A stretch of DNA of 64,000 nt from Verrucomicrobiota bacterium (GCA_019136515.1 JAGVUB010000156.1:1-64000); one strand, 5' to 3'; counted from the stretch's first letter, positions 26,120-34,735 are shown. Notes: a model not told the origin generated them from the sequence alone. Translations and numbers: made by a program.

Positions 26120-26683
26120 ATGCCCGGCTCCGCTCCCCGCAACGCCCTGCTCGTGATCGACATCCAGTGTGGCTGGTACAACGCCACCCCCGGCCCGCAC
26201 GACGCCGCCGGCACGCTCGCCCGGATCAACGACCTGATCGCCCGCGCGCGCACCGCGGGCCGGCCCGTGTTCTTCATCCAGCATGCCGAGCCGCCCGACT
26301 ACACGCCCGGCACCGCCGGTTGGGAGCTGCATCCGGATCTCCACCGCCAGCCCGGCGATCCGGTGATCGCCAAGACCGCCTGCGACTCCTTCCTCGGCAC
26401 CACGCTCGCCGCCGAGCTGCGCCACCGGGGGATTGATACGCTCGTGGTCTGCGGCGCCGCCACGGAGTTCTGCGTCGACACCACGATCCGCCGCGCCGCC
26501 AGCGAGGGCTACCGCGTCGTCGCCGCCGCCGATGCGCACGCGACCAAGGACCGCCCGGTGTTGGCCGCCGCGCAGATCATCGCCCACCACAACTGGGTCT
26601 GGGCGGAGCTCTCCGCGCCGCACCCGCCAGTGGTCGTGCCTGCCGCCGCGATCACCTTCGGGCCAGATGCCGCACGCGCCTGA
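26120..26683 (+). CDS. Isochorismatase-family cysteine hydrolase
   Basis: 187-residue cytosolic hydrolase of the isochorismatase/nicotinamidase superfamily. The catalytic triad is intact: Asp14 (LVIDIQ), Lys85 (VIAKTACDSF) and Cys118 (GAATEFCVDTT), and the cis-peptide GAAT precedes the cysteine. Substrates in this family include nicotinamide, isochorismate and ureidoacrylate; nothing local decides between them. It is the only gene in its unit and converges on the GH30 gene. Confidence 0.88.
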   Translation: MPGSAPRNALLVIDIQCGWYNATPGPHDAAGTLARINDLIARARTAGRPVFFIQHAEPPDYTPGTAGWELHPDLHRQPGDPVIAKTACDSFLGTTLAAELRHRGIDTLVVCGAATEFCVDTTIRRAASEGYRVVAAADAHATKDRPVLAAAQIIAHHNWVWAELSAPHPPVVVPAAAITFGPDAARA

Positions 26684-26697
26684 CCTCGGACCCGGCC

Positions 26698-26726
26698 GAG
26701 TTTGTCACGTAATACGTGACAAACTC
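26698..26726. terminator. Perfect 29-base palindrome between convergent genes
   Basis: Arms GAGTTTGTCACGTA and TACGTGACAAACTC (14 bp each) flank one central A. It lies between the ends of the isochorismatase-like (plus) and GH30 (minus) genes. There is no T-tract, so a bidirectional terminator, mRNA-protecting hairpin or protein-binding site are all possible. It is AT-richer than its surroundings. Confidence 0.6.
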
Positions 26727-26799
26727 CGGGGGCTCCGCGCCCTAGACTCCAGGCACCGTGCGGGACCAACCCGAATAACGCGGCGCCAAAACCTGCACT

Positions 26800-28863
26800 C
26801 TACGGCGTCGGTGTCGTGCGGACGCGGTAGAAACGCCGCGAGCCAGAGACGTCCACGCCGGTGATGGTGCGCTCGGTTCCGGTGGTGCTCTCCGTGTAGC
26901 CGGTGAGCGTCTGCCAGTTGCCGGCGTCGAGGTCCGTGCAGTATTCCGGGGTGTACGTCCAACCGCTCCGCACCGGTCCGAAGACCAGGCGGTATTGCTC
27001 CGGTTGCCCGGCGATCGCGCTGATCGCGAGGTTCAGCTCCCCGTGCGGCAGGCGGCCCGCAAAAGTCACCACCGAGGTGGCCGGCAGAGTGTAGGTGAAC
27101 GCCCCATTCGCCACCGCCACCGCGGGCTGCGCCTCGAGCGACTGACTCGCCGATGTCACCCACGGTGTGACCGTGTCGAGCTCGAGCCCCTGGAGTCGGA
27201 ACTGGTGCTGCACCGGAACGGAGATGGTGTTGACCGCCACGATCGCCACCCGACCGGAGGCCGCGTCCACGAAGGCGGTGATCCCGAGCGGACCGGTGTT
27301 GTTCGCGACCCCGATGCGGAAGTCGCCCGGGCGCGCAAACCGGCTGAACTGGCCCATCACGTAACCACGGCGTTGGGGCACGGCGTCGTTGTCGAGCAGG
27401 CCGTTGGCGGTGCCGATGCACTTCCACCAGATGTAGGCGCTCATGTTCCCCACGGTGAGGCAGTCGACGATCTGCTGCGCGGTGCCGACGGCGGAGGCGA
27501 TCGTCTGCTCGTTGACGAGGTATTCCGTCATCCAGATCGGCTTCCCTTTCGCGCGCGCCAGCGGGTAGTCGCGAATCGTGGCGCCGTAGAGATGGCCGCC
27601 GATGTAGTCGACGTTGGCGGCGGCCGCGGCGTCGTTGAGCGTCGCGTCCGACACCGTCTGGCTGAAGCCGTACGCCTCCGGCATCATCACCGGCGCGGCG
27701 ATCCCGCCGGCGAAGTCGCGGCAGAACGTCTGGAACTGCGCGGCGCTCCACTGGCAGCCCTCGTAGTCGGGATCGTAGTCGGGCTCGTTCTGCAGCGAGA
27801 CGACGGAGACCGGCGCGCCGCCGGCGGACATTGTGGCGAGAAACTGGTTAAGGTAGGCGACGTAGTCGGCATATTTCTCGGGCAACAGGTAGCCGTGGAT
27901 CGTGCTGGCGTTGCTTTTCATGGACGACGGGGGCGTCCACGGGGTGGCGAGGATGCGCGCCCCGCGGGCGTGGGCCCGGCTGCCGTTGATGACGGAGTTG
28001 GTGAAATTACCGTCGGGCGAGATGCGCACGCGGATGAGCGTGAGACCGAACTGCCCCGGGCCCGTGCCGTAGAGCTGATCCATCTGCGACTCGGGCAGTG
28101 GGTCCTGGCCGTCGTAGAGGAACACGACACCCGCTCCGAATCCGTCGATCTGCTGGTGCACGACTCCGGCATCGACGGTGCACTCGGTGGGCGGCAGCGG
28201 GGAGTTGTCGACGGTGCCGTAGACGGCGAGGCCGAAGTCGCGCGCATTGCTGCCGTTGATCCACGCGCGGTCGCGGTACGCCGCGCCGCCGGAATAGGTG
28301 TCGGCCGTGGAGCGAAGCCAATTGAGTGGCATCGTGCCGCCGACTCCCTCGAGTTCGAGAACGTACATGTAGCCCGCCAGCAACCGCACCTGGTCGACGC
28401 CGGTGAAGTCGAACCGCAAGATTCCGTTCGTCTGTGTCGTGTACGTGATCGGCAACCCGGCGCCCCCGCCGAGCAGATTGTTGCCGGCGGTGTAGGAGCT
28501 CGGATCCGGGGCGACTCCCGTCACGCGATAGAGGTTGAGCCGCACGGTCGCCGCCTCGGTCGTCCCCGTACCGCCTCCGGCGTAGAGGCAGATCGACTGC
28601 AGCTTGTAGCTGTCGCTGCCGGCGATGGTGAACGACTGCCCGTAGCTGGTGGTCGTGGCGCCGCCGAAACTCTCGGCGACGGTCAGCTGCGATTGCGGGT
28701 TGGCGGCGCCGCTCAGCAGCGGCGTGCCGGGCCAGCTGGTGGCGCCGGGGCCGGTGTTCTGCACGACCGTCACACCGGCAAAAAGCGGAACGGGGCAGAG
28801 TCCGAGCAGAAGAAACGGAACGACAAGGCGGAGCCAGGCGGGAAGCGAGCGGTGCGGCAACAT
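26800..28863 (-). CDS. Secreted GH30 glycoside hydrolase
   Basis: 687-residue exported enzyme (ATG 28863 starts the signal peptide; a 13-codon longer start exists). After an N-terminal beta domain of about 190 residues comes a GH30 (beta/alpha)8 barrel with side beta domain. Landmarks are QQIDGFGAG, acid/base Glu360 in SLQNEPDY and nucleophile Glu447 in WMTEYL. GH30 enzymes include beta-1,6-glucanases, glucosylceramidases and glucuronoxylanases; the local sequence does not settle which. The last 75 or so residues (LVFGPVRSGWTYTPEYCTD ... RRFYRVRTTPTP) are the module found at the N-terminus of the 6913 propeller protein. Confidence 0.9.
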   Translation of the reverse strand: MLPHRSLPAWLRLVVPFLLLGLCPVPLFAGVTVVQNTGPGATSWPGTPLLSGAANPQSQLTVAESFGGATTTSYGQSFTIAGSDSYKLQSICLYAGGGTGTTEAATVRLNLYRVTGVAPDPSSYTAGNNLLGGGAGLPITYTTQTNGILRFDFTGVDQVRLLAGYMYVLELEGVGGTMPLNWLRSTADTYSGGAAYRDRAWINGSNARDFGLAVYGTVDNSPLPPTECTVDAGVVHQQIDGFGAGVVFLYDGQDPLPESQMDQLYGTGPGQFGLTLIRVRISPDGNFTNSVINGSRAHARGARILATPWTPPSSMKSNASTIHGYLLPEKYADYVAYLNQFLATMSAGGAPVSVVSLQNEPDYDPDYEGCQWSAAQFQTFCRDFAGGIAAPVMMPEAYGFSQTVSDATLNDAAAAANVDYIGGHLYGATIRDYPLARAKGKPIWMTEYLVNEQTIASAVGTAQQIVDCLTVGNMSAYIWWKCIGTANGLLDNDAVPQRRGYVMGQFSRFARPGDFRIGVANNTGPLGITAFVDAASGRVAIVAVNTISVPVQHQFRLQGLELDTVTPWVTSASQSLEAQPAVAVANGAFTYTLPATSVVTFAGRLPHGELNLAISAIAGQPEQYRLVFGPVRSGWTYTPEYCTDLDAGNWQTLTGYTESTTGTERTITGVDVSGSRRFYRVRTTPTP

Positions 28864-29067
28864 GTGGGGAAACGGCGCGGCGTAAGCAGAGGACGACGCC
28901 AAGCACCTTCAAGTTTTGGGGTGGTGGGAGAACGCGGCAACTTGCAGCGCGAATGATTCCACCGCGTCCCTCCGACACGATCCGCGGTGCGGTGGACGTG
29001 CACGAACCCGCGAGGCGGGATCGGCTACACTTGGCCGGAAAAGCCGTGCAGGGCCCGCGGCGCACCG

Positions 29068-29580
29068 TCAGACGTTCCGTTTCGGCGCCCGGAGCCGCCG
29101 CAGGAAACCACGGCCCTGCCAGAGCACGAGCAGCAGGTTGGCCACGGCCACGGCGAGTGCGGCGTCGCCGCGTCTCAAGCACAAGGCGACCACGGCCCCG
29201 CCAAGCGCCGGTGCGGCCAGCAGCGCGTACAGGAAGGCATCGCTCGCGCGCAGCCACCGGCTGCGCCACTGCCACGCCAGCGTCGCAAGATAAAGCAGCC
29301 CGCCGAGCCCGGCCGAGAGCAGCACGCAGAGCACCGCAGCGTCCGCCTTGCCGTCGCGTCGCAGGGCCGTCGCAAGCAGCACGAGCAGGAACTGGTTGAA
29401 GACACCGAACCCGAGCACCAGGTCGAAGATGAGCTGCGGCGAGATCGGGAACTTCTCGCCCTCGATGCCGAGCTGGTCGGCCAGCGCGCAACCGGAGCAA
29501 CAATACGCCTTCGCGCCCGCCGCCGGCCGGGCCGGCGCGCGGAACGGCAGCCCGCAGTAGTCGCAGGTCAGCCGTTCCAT
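29068..29580 (-). CDS. Zinc-ribbon membrane protein (P-type ATPase metal-binding-like N-domain)
   Basis: 170-residue protein starting MERLTCDYCGLPF. The N-terminus carries two CxxC pairs (CDYC and CCSGC, residues 6-9 and about 27-31) in the pattern of the metal-binding domain that precedes some CcoI-type copper ATPases. Here no ATPase follows. Instead there are about four hydrophobic helices (LIFDLVLGFGVFNQFLLVLL, AAVLCVLLSAGLGGLLYLATL, AFLYALLAAPALGGAVVAL, AVAVANLLLVLW) and a basic end. The function is unknown; a metal-responsive membrane protein is a guess. Confidence 0.7.
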   Translation of the reverse strand: MERLTCDYCGLPFRAPARPAAGAKAYCCSGCALADQLGIEGEKFPISPQLIFDLVLGFGVFNQFLLVLLATALRRDGKADAAVLCVLLSAGLGGLLYLATLAWQWRSRWLRASDAFLYALLAAPALGGAVVALCLRRGDAALAVAVANLLLVLWQGRGFLRRLRAPKRNV

Positions 29581-29593
29581 GAGAGTCTCCGGA

Positions 29594-29665
29594 GTAGGAG
29601 CCTGCTTGCAGGCGATTCCGTGTTCCACGTCACTTGCCCCGGATCGCCTGCAAGCAGACTCCTAC
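29594..29665. repeat. Inverted repeat pair (GTAGGAG...CTCCTAC)
   Basis: A 23-base arm at 29594-29616 (GTAGGAGCCTGCTTG then CAGGCGAT) pairs with 29643-29665 at 22 of 23 positions, with a 26-base spacer. Each arm also contains the small palindrome CTGCTTGCAG. This is the layout of a REP doublet. It lies between two minus-strand genes. Confidence 0.85.
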
Positions 29666-29695
29666 AGGTGATGGCTACAGCGCTCATTCCGCCCC

Positions 29696-30166
29696 TCACT
29701 CCTCCCCGCTCGGGTCGAGGTGGCGGATGATGATCTCCTGCAGCGAGGCCAGCAGCATGTACGAAGTGACGGCGATGCGCTCCTCCTTGTTCAACCGCGC
29801 GAAATCGATCTCCCCGGTCTCGAGCGCGGAGTCCGCGATCGCGCCGAGTTTGCGGGTCCGCAGCTTCAGCCGCAGCGCCGAGGCCGCCCGCAGCATCGGC
29901 TCGCAGTCCTCCGGGCCGAACTCCGCCGTACCGTCTCGCCGGAACTCCTCGGTATCGAAGATCGCCGCGAAGCGCGTCTGGTCGTCCTGGCTCTGGTTGG
30001 CGATGTCGGCGCGCCAGTCGGCGCGGAAGTCCTCCTCGATCGCGTCGAGGCTCGGCTCGAAGGCGAGCGCGGCGTCGCCGGTTTCCCGGGCCAGCGGCAG
30101 CAGGAACTCGAGCAACGGGCCCACGACCGGCACCGGCAGTTTCAGTTCGAGACGCTTATTTTCCAT
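29696..30166 (-). CDS. Unknown acidic protein encoded directly after clpS
   Basis: 156-residue soluble protein, ATG 30166 (MENKRLELKLPVPVVGPLLE), overlapping the end of clpS by 11 bases. It is helical and acidic in the centre (LDAIEEDFRADWRADIAN, EEFRRDGTAEFGPED). It ends in a conserved-looking segment, LNKEERIAVTSYMLLASLQEIIIRHL. No enzyme motif, membrane segment or signal is seen. In actinobacteria, clpS is followed by a DUF2017 gene of similar size and helical character, so it may be a distant counterpart. That is inference from position, not from a match I can show. Confidence 0.65.
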   Translation of the reverse strand: MENKRLELKLPVPVVGPLLEFLLPLARETGDAALAFEPSLDAIEEDFRADWRADIANQSQDDQTRFAAIFDTEEFRRDGTAEFGPEDCEPMLRAASALRLKLRTRKLGAIADSALETGEIDFARLNKEERIAVTSYMLLASLQEIIIRHLDPSGEE

Positions 30167-30464
30167 CGGAGCTGTGCTCGATCCGCGCGGAGAGCTGCCA
30201 GGTCTGGAGCGTCTGCGCATACGCTTCGGCCCGCTCGCGTTCACCGGACCACACGACAGTGCGGCCCTTGCGGTGCACCTCGAGCATGTGTTTGCGCGCC
30301 TTGGCCTCGGTGAAGCCGAGCACCTTTTTGAAGACGAGCACGACGTACGACATGAGGTTGACCGGGTCGTTGTGCACGACGACCAGCCACGGCGAAGTCG
30401 GCTGCGGCACAGTCTTCTTCCGTGTCGCCGTCTTCCGCTTGGTCTTGGGCGCCGCGACGCTCAT
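30156..30464 (-). CDS. clpS: ATP-dependent Clp protease adaptor ClpS
   Basis: 102-residue adaptor that delivers N-end-rule substrates to ClpAP. After a basic flexible tail (PKTKRKTATRKK) the core is unmistakable: LVVVHNDPVNLMSYVVLVFKKV, then TEAKARKHMLEVHRKGRTVV and the closing strand. The N-degron pocket residues (N-D-P in HNDPVN, M in HMLEVH) are present. ATG 30464 overlaps the proS stop (TCAT on the plus strand) by 4 bases, so it is translationally coupled to proS. Confidence 0.93.
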   Translation of the reverse strand: MSVAAPKTKRKTATRKKTVPQPTSPWLVVVHNDPVNLMSYVVLVFKKVLGFTEAKARKHMLEVHRKGRTVVWSGERERAEAYAQTLQTWQLSARIEHSSDGK

Positions 30465-32239
30465 GCCACCGGATTCGCCGCCGCCGCACAGTCGCGCACG
30501 GTCCGGGCGAGCTTCTCGGCCGCCTCGGCCACGGGCACCTTGGCGACGTCCTTGGAGTTGCGCAGCTTCAGCTCGACGACGCCCTCCTTCAGGCCCTTGC
30601 CGCCGATCGTCACGCGAACCGGGATACCGATGAGGTCGGCGTCCTTGAACTTCACGCCCGGCCGCTCGTCGCGGTCGTCGATGAGCACCTCGGCGCCGGC
30701 GGCCTCGGCCGCGGCGGCGAGCGTCTTCCCGAGCTCGGCGATCTCCGGCACCTTCGGGTCGAGCAGCGTGATGATCACGTGGTACGGGGCGACGTTCCAC
30801 GGCCAGCGCAGGCCGTCGGCATCGTTGGCCTGCTCGATCACGGCCTGCAGGGTGCGGCTGATTCCAATGCCGTAGCAGCCCATGACCATCGGCTTCACCT
30901 GCTTCTGGTCGTCGGTGTAGGTGGCGTTGAACTTCTCCGAATACTTCGTGCCGAGCTTGAAGACGTGGCCGACCTCGATCGCGCGGGCGATCTTGAGCGG
31001 CTGGCCGGACTTCGGGCAGGGCTCGCCCTCGCGCACGCGGCGGAAGTCGCCGAACCTCGTGATCGCGAGGTCGCGGGTCACGTTGACGTTGCGCAGGTGG
31101 AAACCGTCCTTGTTGGCACCGGTGACGCCGTTGCCGATCAGGCGGATGGCGTTGTCGGCGAAGATGCCGGCGAGCGCGCCCGCGTTGGCAATCGAGCCCT
31201 TGACGGCGCCGAGCGAACCGGGCTTCGCACCCATCACCGGCACGATCTCCTCCGGCGTGGCCGGACGGAAAAGGGTGAACCCGAGCGAGCCGAGCTTCGC
31301 CTCCTCGAGGTCGTCGCAGCCGCGCAGGATCACGAGGAACGGCTTGCCGTCGCCCATGTAGACGAGCGTCTTGAACTGCCGGTCGGCGGCCACGTTGTAC
31401 GGCTCCTTCGCGAGCGCGTTGATCGTCGTGGCGCCGGGCGTGGCGAACTCCTCGATCGCGCCCGCCGGGGCGGCGTCGGCGAGATCCGCCGGGATGATAC
31501 CGCTGGTGGCCTTCTCGCGGTTGGCCGCGTAGCCGCTGGCCTCGCAATAGACGACATCGTCGTCGCCCACTTCCGCGGGCACCATGAACTCGTGCGAGAA
31601 CGCGCCGCCCATCACGCCGGTGTCGGCCTCCACGCTGATGGCCTTGAGCCCGCAGCGGGCGAAGAACTTCTGGTAGGCCTCCTTCATCTTCTGGTAGCTG
31701 ACGATCGCGCCGGCGTCGTCGGCGTCGAAGGAGTAGCCGTCCTTCATGACGAACTCGCGGGCACGCATCAGGCCGTAGCGGGGGCGGATCTCGTTCCGGA
31801 ACTTGGTCTGGATCTGGAAAATGTTCTTCGGCAGGTCGCGGTAGCTGGTGACGTCGCCGGCGACGAGCGGAGTGACGACCTCCTCGTGGGTCGGCCCGAG
31901 GACCATCTCGGGCTCAGCCGGGCCGCGTTTGCCCGCGCCGGCGCTGGAAACCGAGTACATGACCTCGCGCACGGCGTTCCAGCGCGGGCCCGCCTGCCAG
32001 GTCTCCGCCGGGTGGAGATGCGGCATGAGCACCTCGATCGCGCCGGCGCGCTCCATCTCCTCGCGGCAGATCTGGCTGATCTTCTGGAGGGCCTTCAGGC
32101 CGAGCGGCAGGTAGGTGTAGACGCCGCCGGTGAGCTTGCGTACCAGGCCGGCGCGCAGCAGCAGCTTGTGCGACGCGATCTCGGCGTCGGCGGGACTCTC
32201 CTTGAGAGTGGGGATGAAGGTCTGCGACCAGAGTTTCAT
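30461..32239 (-). CDS. proS: Prolyl-tRNA synthetase (bacterial type with editing domain)
   Basis: 592-residue class II aminoacyl-tRNA synthetase charging tRNA-Pro. Motif 2 region RNEIRPRYGLMRAREFVMKDGYSFD and motif 3 GCYGIGISRTLQAVIEQ are intact. The insertion (editing) domain lies between them (about residues 215-400, GCDDLEEAKLGSLGF, NAIRLIGNG). The C-terminal anticodon-binding domain begins near VIITLLDPKVPEIAELG. ATG 32239 (MKLWSQTFIPTLKESPADAE) is the family start; the longer frame upstream runs through the divergent promoter. First gene of proS-clpS-unknown. Confidence 0.96.
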   Translation of the reverse strand: MKLWSQTFIPTLKESPADAEIASHKLLLRAGLVRKLTGGVYTYLPLGLKALQKISQICREEMERAGAIEVLMPHLHPAETWQAGPRWNAVREVMYSVSSAGAGKRGPAEPEMVLGPTHEEVVTPLVAGDVTSYRDLPKNIFQIQTKFRNEIRPRYGLMRAREFVMKDGYSFDADDAGAIVSYQKMKEAYQKFFARCGLKAISVEADTGVMGGAFSHEFMVPAEVGDDDVVYCEASGYAANREKATSGIIPADLADAAPAGAIEEFATPGATTINALAKEPYNVAADRQFKTLVYMGDGKPFLVILRGCDDLEEAKLGSLGFTLFRPATPEEIVPVMGAKPGSLGAVKGSIANAGALAGIFADNAIRLIGNGVTGANKDGFHLRNVNVTRDLAITRFGDFRRVREGEPCPKSGQPLKIARAIEVGHVFKLGTKYSEKFNATYTDDQKQVKPMVMGCYGIGISRTLQAVIEQANDADGLRWPWNVAPYHVIITLLDPKVPEIAELGKTLAAAAEAAGAEVLIDDRDERPGVKFKDADLIGIPVRVTIGGKGLKEGVVELKLRNSKDVAKVPVAEAAEKLARTVRDCAAAANPVA

Positions 32240-32321
32240 GCGAAACGCCGAGGAGAAGCACCGCCCCCAGCCGGGGCAAATGCTATTTGCGGCACCCTGC
32301 CCCACCGCCAACCTCCCACCC
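32240..32321. promoter_or_regulatory. Short divergent promoter region with hairpin
   Basis: Only 82 bases separate the divergent proS and GH9 starts. Bases 32276-32290 form the perfect hairpin GCAAAT GCT ATTTGC, about 30 bases before the GH9 ATG. It could be an operator or a 5' mRNA hairpin. No clear -35/-10 boxes were assigned. Confidence 0.45.
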
Positions 32322-34061
32322 ATGCGCTGCGTCTCCCTACCCCTTGCGCTATTGCTCGCCGCCATGACTCCCCGCCCCGCCACCGCCGAAATACTCCTGC
32401 GCTGGAACCAGGCCGGCTACGCGCCCGACCGCCCGAAATCGCTCGTCGCCATGAGCGACACCGACCTCGCCGGCCAACGCTGGACGATCATGCGGGCCGA
32501 TTTCGTCGGGCTCGCCGAGCCGGTGCGGCAGGGCGAACTCGGCCCGAGCCTCGTCGGCACCGGTGACCACACGCCATTGCCCTTCAACCACACCGCCGAC
32601 TTCTCGGCACTCTCCGAGCCGGGGCTCTACCATTTCATCGTCGCCAGTGCGCCGCCCGCCGAATTCCGCATCGCCGCCGAGCCCTACGCCGAGCTGCTCG
32701 CCCTGCCGCTGCAGCACCTCCGGCTCATGCGTTCCGGCCCGGACGTGGTCGCGCCGCGCCAACCCTCGCACCTCGGCGACGCCCGCGCCCCGGTCTTCGT
32801 GCCGGCCGGCGATCCGGCCGAAGGAAAATGGCGCACCGCCGCGCCCGCACGCACCGTCGACGTCAGCGGCGGTTGGTATGATGCGGGCGACCAGATCAAG
32901 TTCACCCTCAACATCGCCTACACGACCTACCACCTGCTCTTCGCCTACGATCTCGCGCCGGAACTCCACGGTCGCCCCACAGCCGGTCAGCCCCTGCCGC
33001 CGCTGCTCGCCGAGGCCCGCCACGGACTCGCCTTCCTCCTGCGCACCTTCCCCGATCGCGACACGTTCATCATCCAGGTCGGCGACGAGCGCGACCACGA
33101 GCAACCGCTCCGCCTGCCGGAGCACGACGCGCTCGACGGCCGCCGGCCCGCGCTCTGCGCGCTCTCCCGCACGCACATGGCCGCGGCCGCCGCCGCGCTC
33201 GCCCGCGGGGCGCGCACGTTCCGCGAACTCGGCTTCGCCGCCGAAGCCCGGGGCTACGCGCAACTCGCCGCCGCCCTCCACGCCCGCACCCACGATGCGG
33301 ACACGATCGCGACGGCCTTCGAACGAGGGAAGGTCAACGACTTCTACCGCGACCCCACCGAGGTCGACCAGCGCGCCCTCGCCGCCGCCGAGCTTTTCGC
33401 CCTCACCGGCGAGCGCGCCTACCTCGACGAGGCAATCGCGCTCGCCCCGCCACCCAGCCCGGAGGTGAGCTGGGGCAACTGGCATTGGCTGGCCAACTAC
33501 GCCCTCGCGCCGCACGACCCCGCCGCCCGCCAGCGCCTGCTCGCCGAGACCGGCGCCTACGCGCGCCACGCCGCCGGTCCCGGCCGCCCATGGGGCGTGC
33601 CCGGGGGCTACGTGTGGGGCAGTCTCCACCGCTGGATCGGCGCCGCCAACGCCGCCCGCCTCGCCGCCCGCCGTTGCGGTGCGCCCGCCGACCACGACGC
33701 GCTCTTCTTCGGCATGCTCGACTACACTCTCGGCCGCAGCAACTGGGGGGTTTCGTTCCTCTTCTCCGAACGGCTGCCCAACACCGTCCGCCACATCTAC
33801 AGCCCCGCCTACCGACTGCTCGGGATCTTCCCCACCGGAGCGCTTTCCGAGGGCGCCGGCGACCGCGCCACCCACGCTGCGATGGAAAAGCATTTCGCCG
33901 CCAACCCGGCCGACCCGCTCGGGCGATTCGACACCGCCGTCGCCGTGTTCCGCGACAGCGCGGAGGATTTCATGTGCCAGGAGTCGACGATCGGCGGCCA
34001 GGCCGATGCCGTGTTGCTGCTGACGCTCGCCTCGGCCGAAGCGCCTGCGTTGCCGCGGTAG
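32322..34061 (+). CDS. Secreted GH9 endoglucanase-like glycosidase
   Basis: 579-residue exported enzyme with a signal peptide (to about residue 22), a cellulase Ig-like N-domain (EILLRWNQAGYAPDRPKSLVAM, up to about 105) and a GH9 (alpha/alpha)6 barrel. The inverting nucleophile region GGWYDAGDQIKFTLNIAYTT carries the two catalytic aspartates. The acid Glu is in the closing segment CQESTIGGQADAVLLL. GH9 enzymes mostly cut beta-1,4-glucan; some trim cello-oligosaccharides or glucosamine oligomers, and the Ig plus GH9 layout fits either. Together with GH16 and GH30 it completes a beta-glucan-degrading set. Confidence 0.9.
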   Translation: MRCVSLPLALLLAAMTPRPATAEILLRWNQAGYAPDRPKSLVAMSDTDLAGQRWTIMRADFVGLAEPVRQGELGPSLVGTGDHTPLPFNHTADFSALSEPGLYHFIVASAPPAEFRIAAEPYAELLALPLQHLRLMRSGPDVVAPRQPSHLGDARAPVFVPAGDPAEGKWRTAAPARTVDVSGGWYDAGDQIKFTLNIAYTTYHLLFAYDLAPELHGRPTAGQPLPPLLAEARHGLAFLLRTFPDRDTFIIQVGDERDHEQPLRLPEHDALDGRRPALCALSRTHMAAAAAALARGARTFRELGFAAEARGYAQLAAALHARTHDADTIATAFERGKVNDFYRDPTEVDQRALAAAELFALTGERAYLDEAIALAPPPSPEVSWGNWHWLANYALAPHDPAARQRLLAETGAYARHAAGPGRPWGVPGGYVWGSLHRWIGAANAARLAARRCGAPADHDALFFGMLDYTLGRSNWGVSFLFSERLPNTVRHIYSPAYRLLGIFPTGALSEGAGDRATHAAMEKHFAANPADPLGRFDTAVAVFRDSAEDFMCQESTIGGQADAVLLLTLASAEAPALPR

Positions 34062-34307
34062 CGCACTGGCCCCGGCCGCCGCTCGGTCAATCAGTCACTC
34101 GACCGTCGAACACACCCGCGACGAACGCCCGTAGACCGAGAATTTGCCGGCGCCGACAAGCGGCTCGACCAATCAGGCAGTCGAGGGTCGAGGCGACGAG
34201 GGTCGAGAGCCGGAGTGCCGAGGCAAGTGACCGCGCCGATCAGCACCCCGGATCGCACCACCAATGGTTTGGCGCTCGTCACTCGACGCTCGCCTCTCGT
34301 CGGCCAC
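34062..34307. repeat. Intergenic CTCGAC-rich degenerate repeats
   Basis: Short repeats of CTCGACCCTCG / CGAGGGTCGAG type run in both orientations (for example about 34185-34212 against 34281-34310). No coding sequence or terminator was recognised between the convergent GH9 and receiver genes. Confidence 0.5.
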
Positions 34308-34718
34308 TCAGGCCGCCGTGGTCTTCTCCGCGCGACTGGCGTGCGTGAACGCCACGACCTTCTGCAACGCCTCGCCCAGCACCGGAAAACTGGTCGGCTT
34401 CTGCATCCGGTAGAGCAGCGACGGGTGCTCGCGGTGGTCCGACATCGCATCGTCCTGCTGCGCGGTCAGCAGCATGCAACCGAGGTGGGGATCGACCGAC
34501 TCGAGCCACGTGACGAACTCCAGCCCATCCATCCGGGGCATCCGCAGGTCCACGACAATCGCATCGTAGGCGGTCGGGCCGGCGGTACGCAGCTTGGCCT
34601 GGGCCTCGATCGCATCCGGGCAGGCCTCGACCACGAATCCCATGCGTTGCAGCCCGCGCGACAACATCATGCGCGAGGGCGGATCGTCCTCGATGACAAG
34701 GACTCGGGCGCTGCTCAT
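34308..34718 (-). CDS. CheY-like single-domain response regulator
   Basis: 136-residue receiver domain without output domain. All phosphorylation residues are present: acidic pair Asp11-Asp12 (VIEDDPPS), phospho-acceptor Asp57 (IVVDLRMP), Thr85 (LLTAQ) and Lys107 (QKPTS). It lies 17 bases after the HDOD gene and follows cheA in the same operon, so CheA is the likely phosphodonor. With no flagellar or MCP genes nearby, the output could be protein-protein signalling rather than classical chemotaxis. Confidence 0.9.
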   Translation of the reverse strand: MSSARVLVIEDDPPSRMMLSRGLQRMGFVVEACPDAIEAQAKLRTAGPTAYDAIVVDLRMPRMDGLEFVTWLESVDPHLGCMLLTAQQDDAMSDHREHPSLLYRMQKPTSFPVLGEALQKVVAFTHASRAEKTTAA

Positions 34719-34735
34719 GGTGGGGAGGAAGGGGA

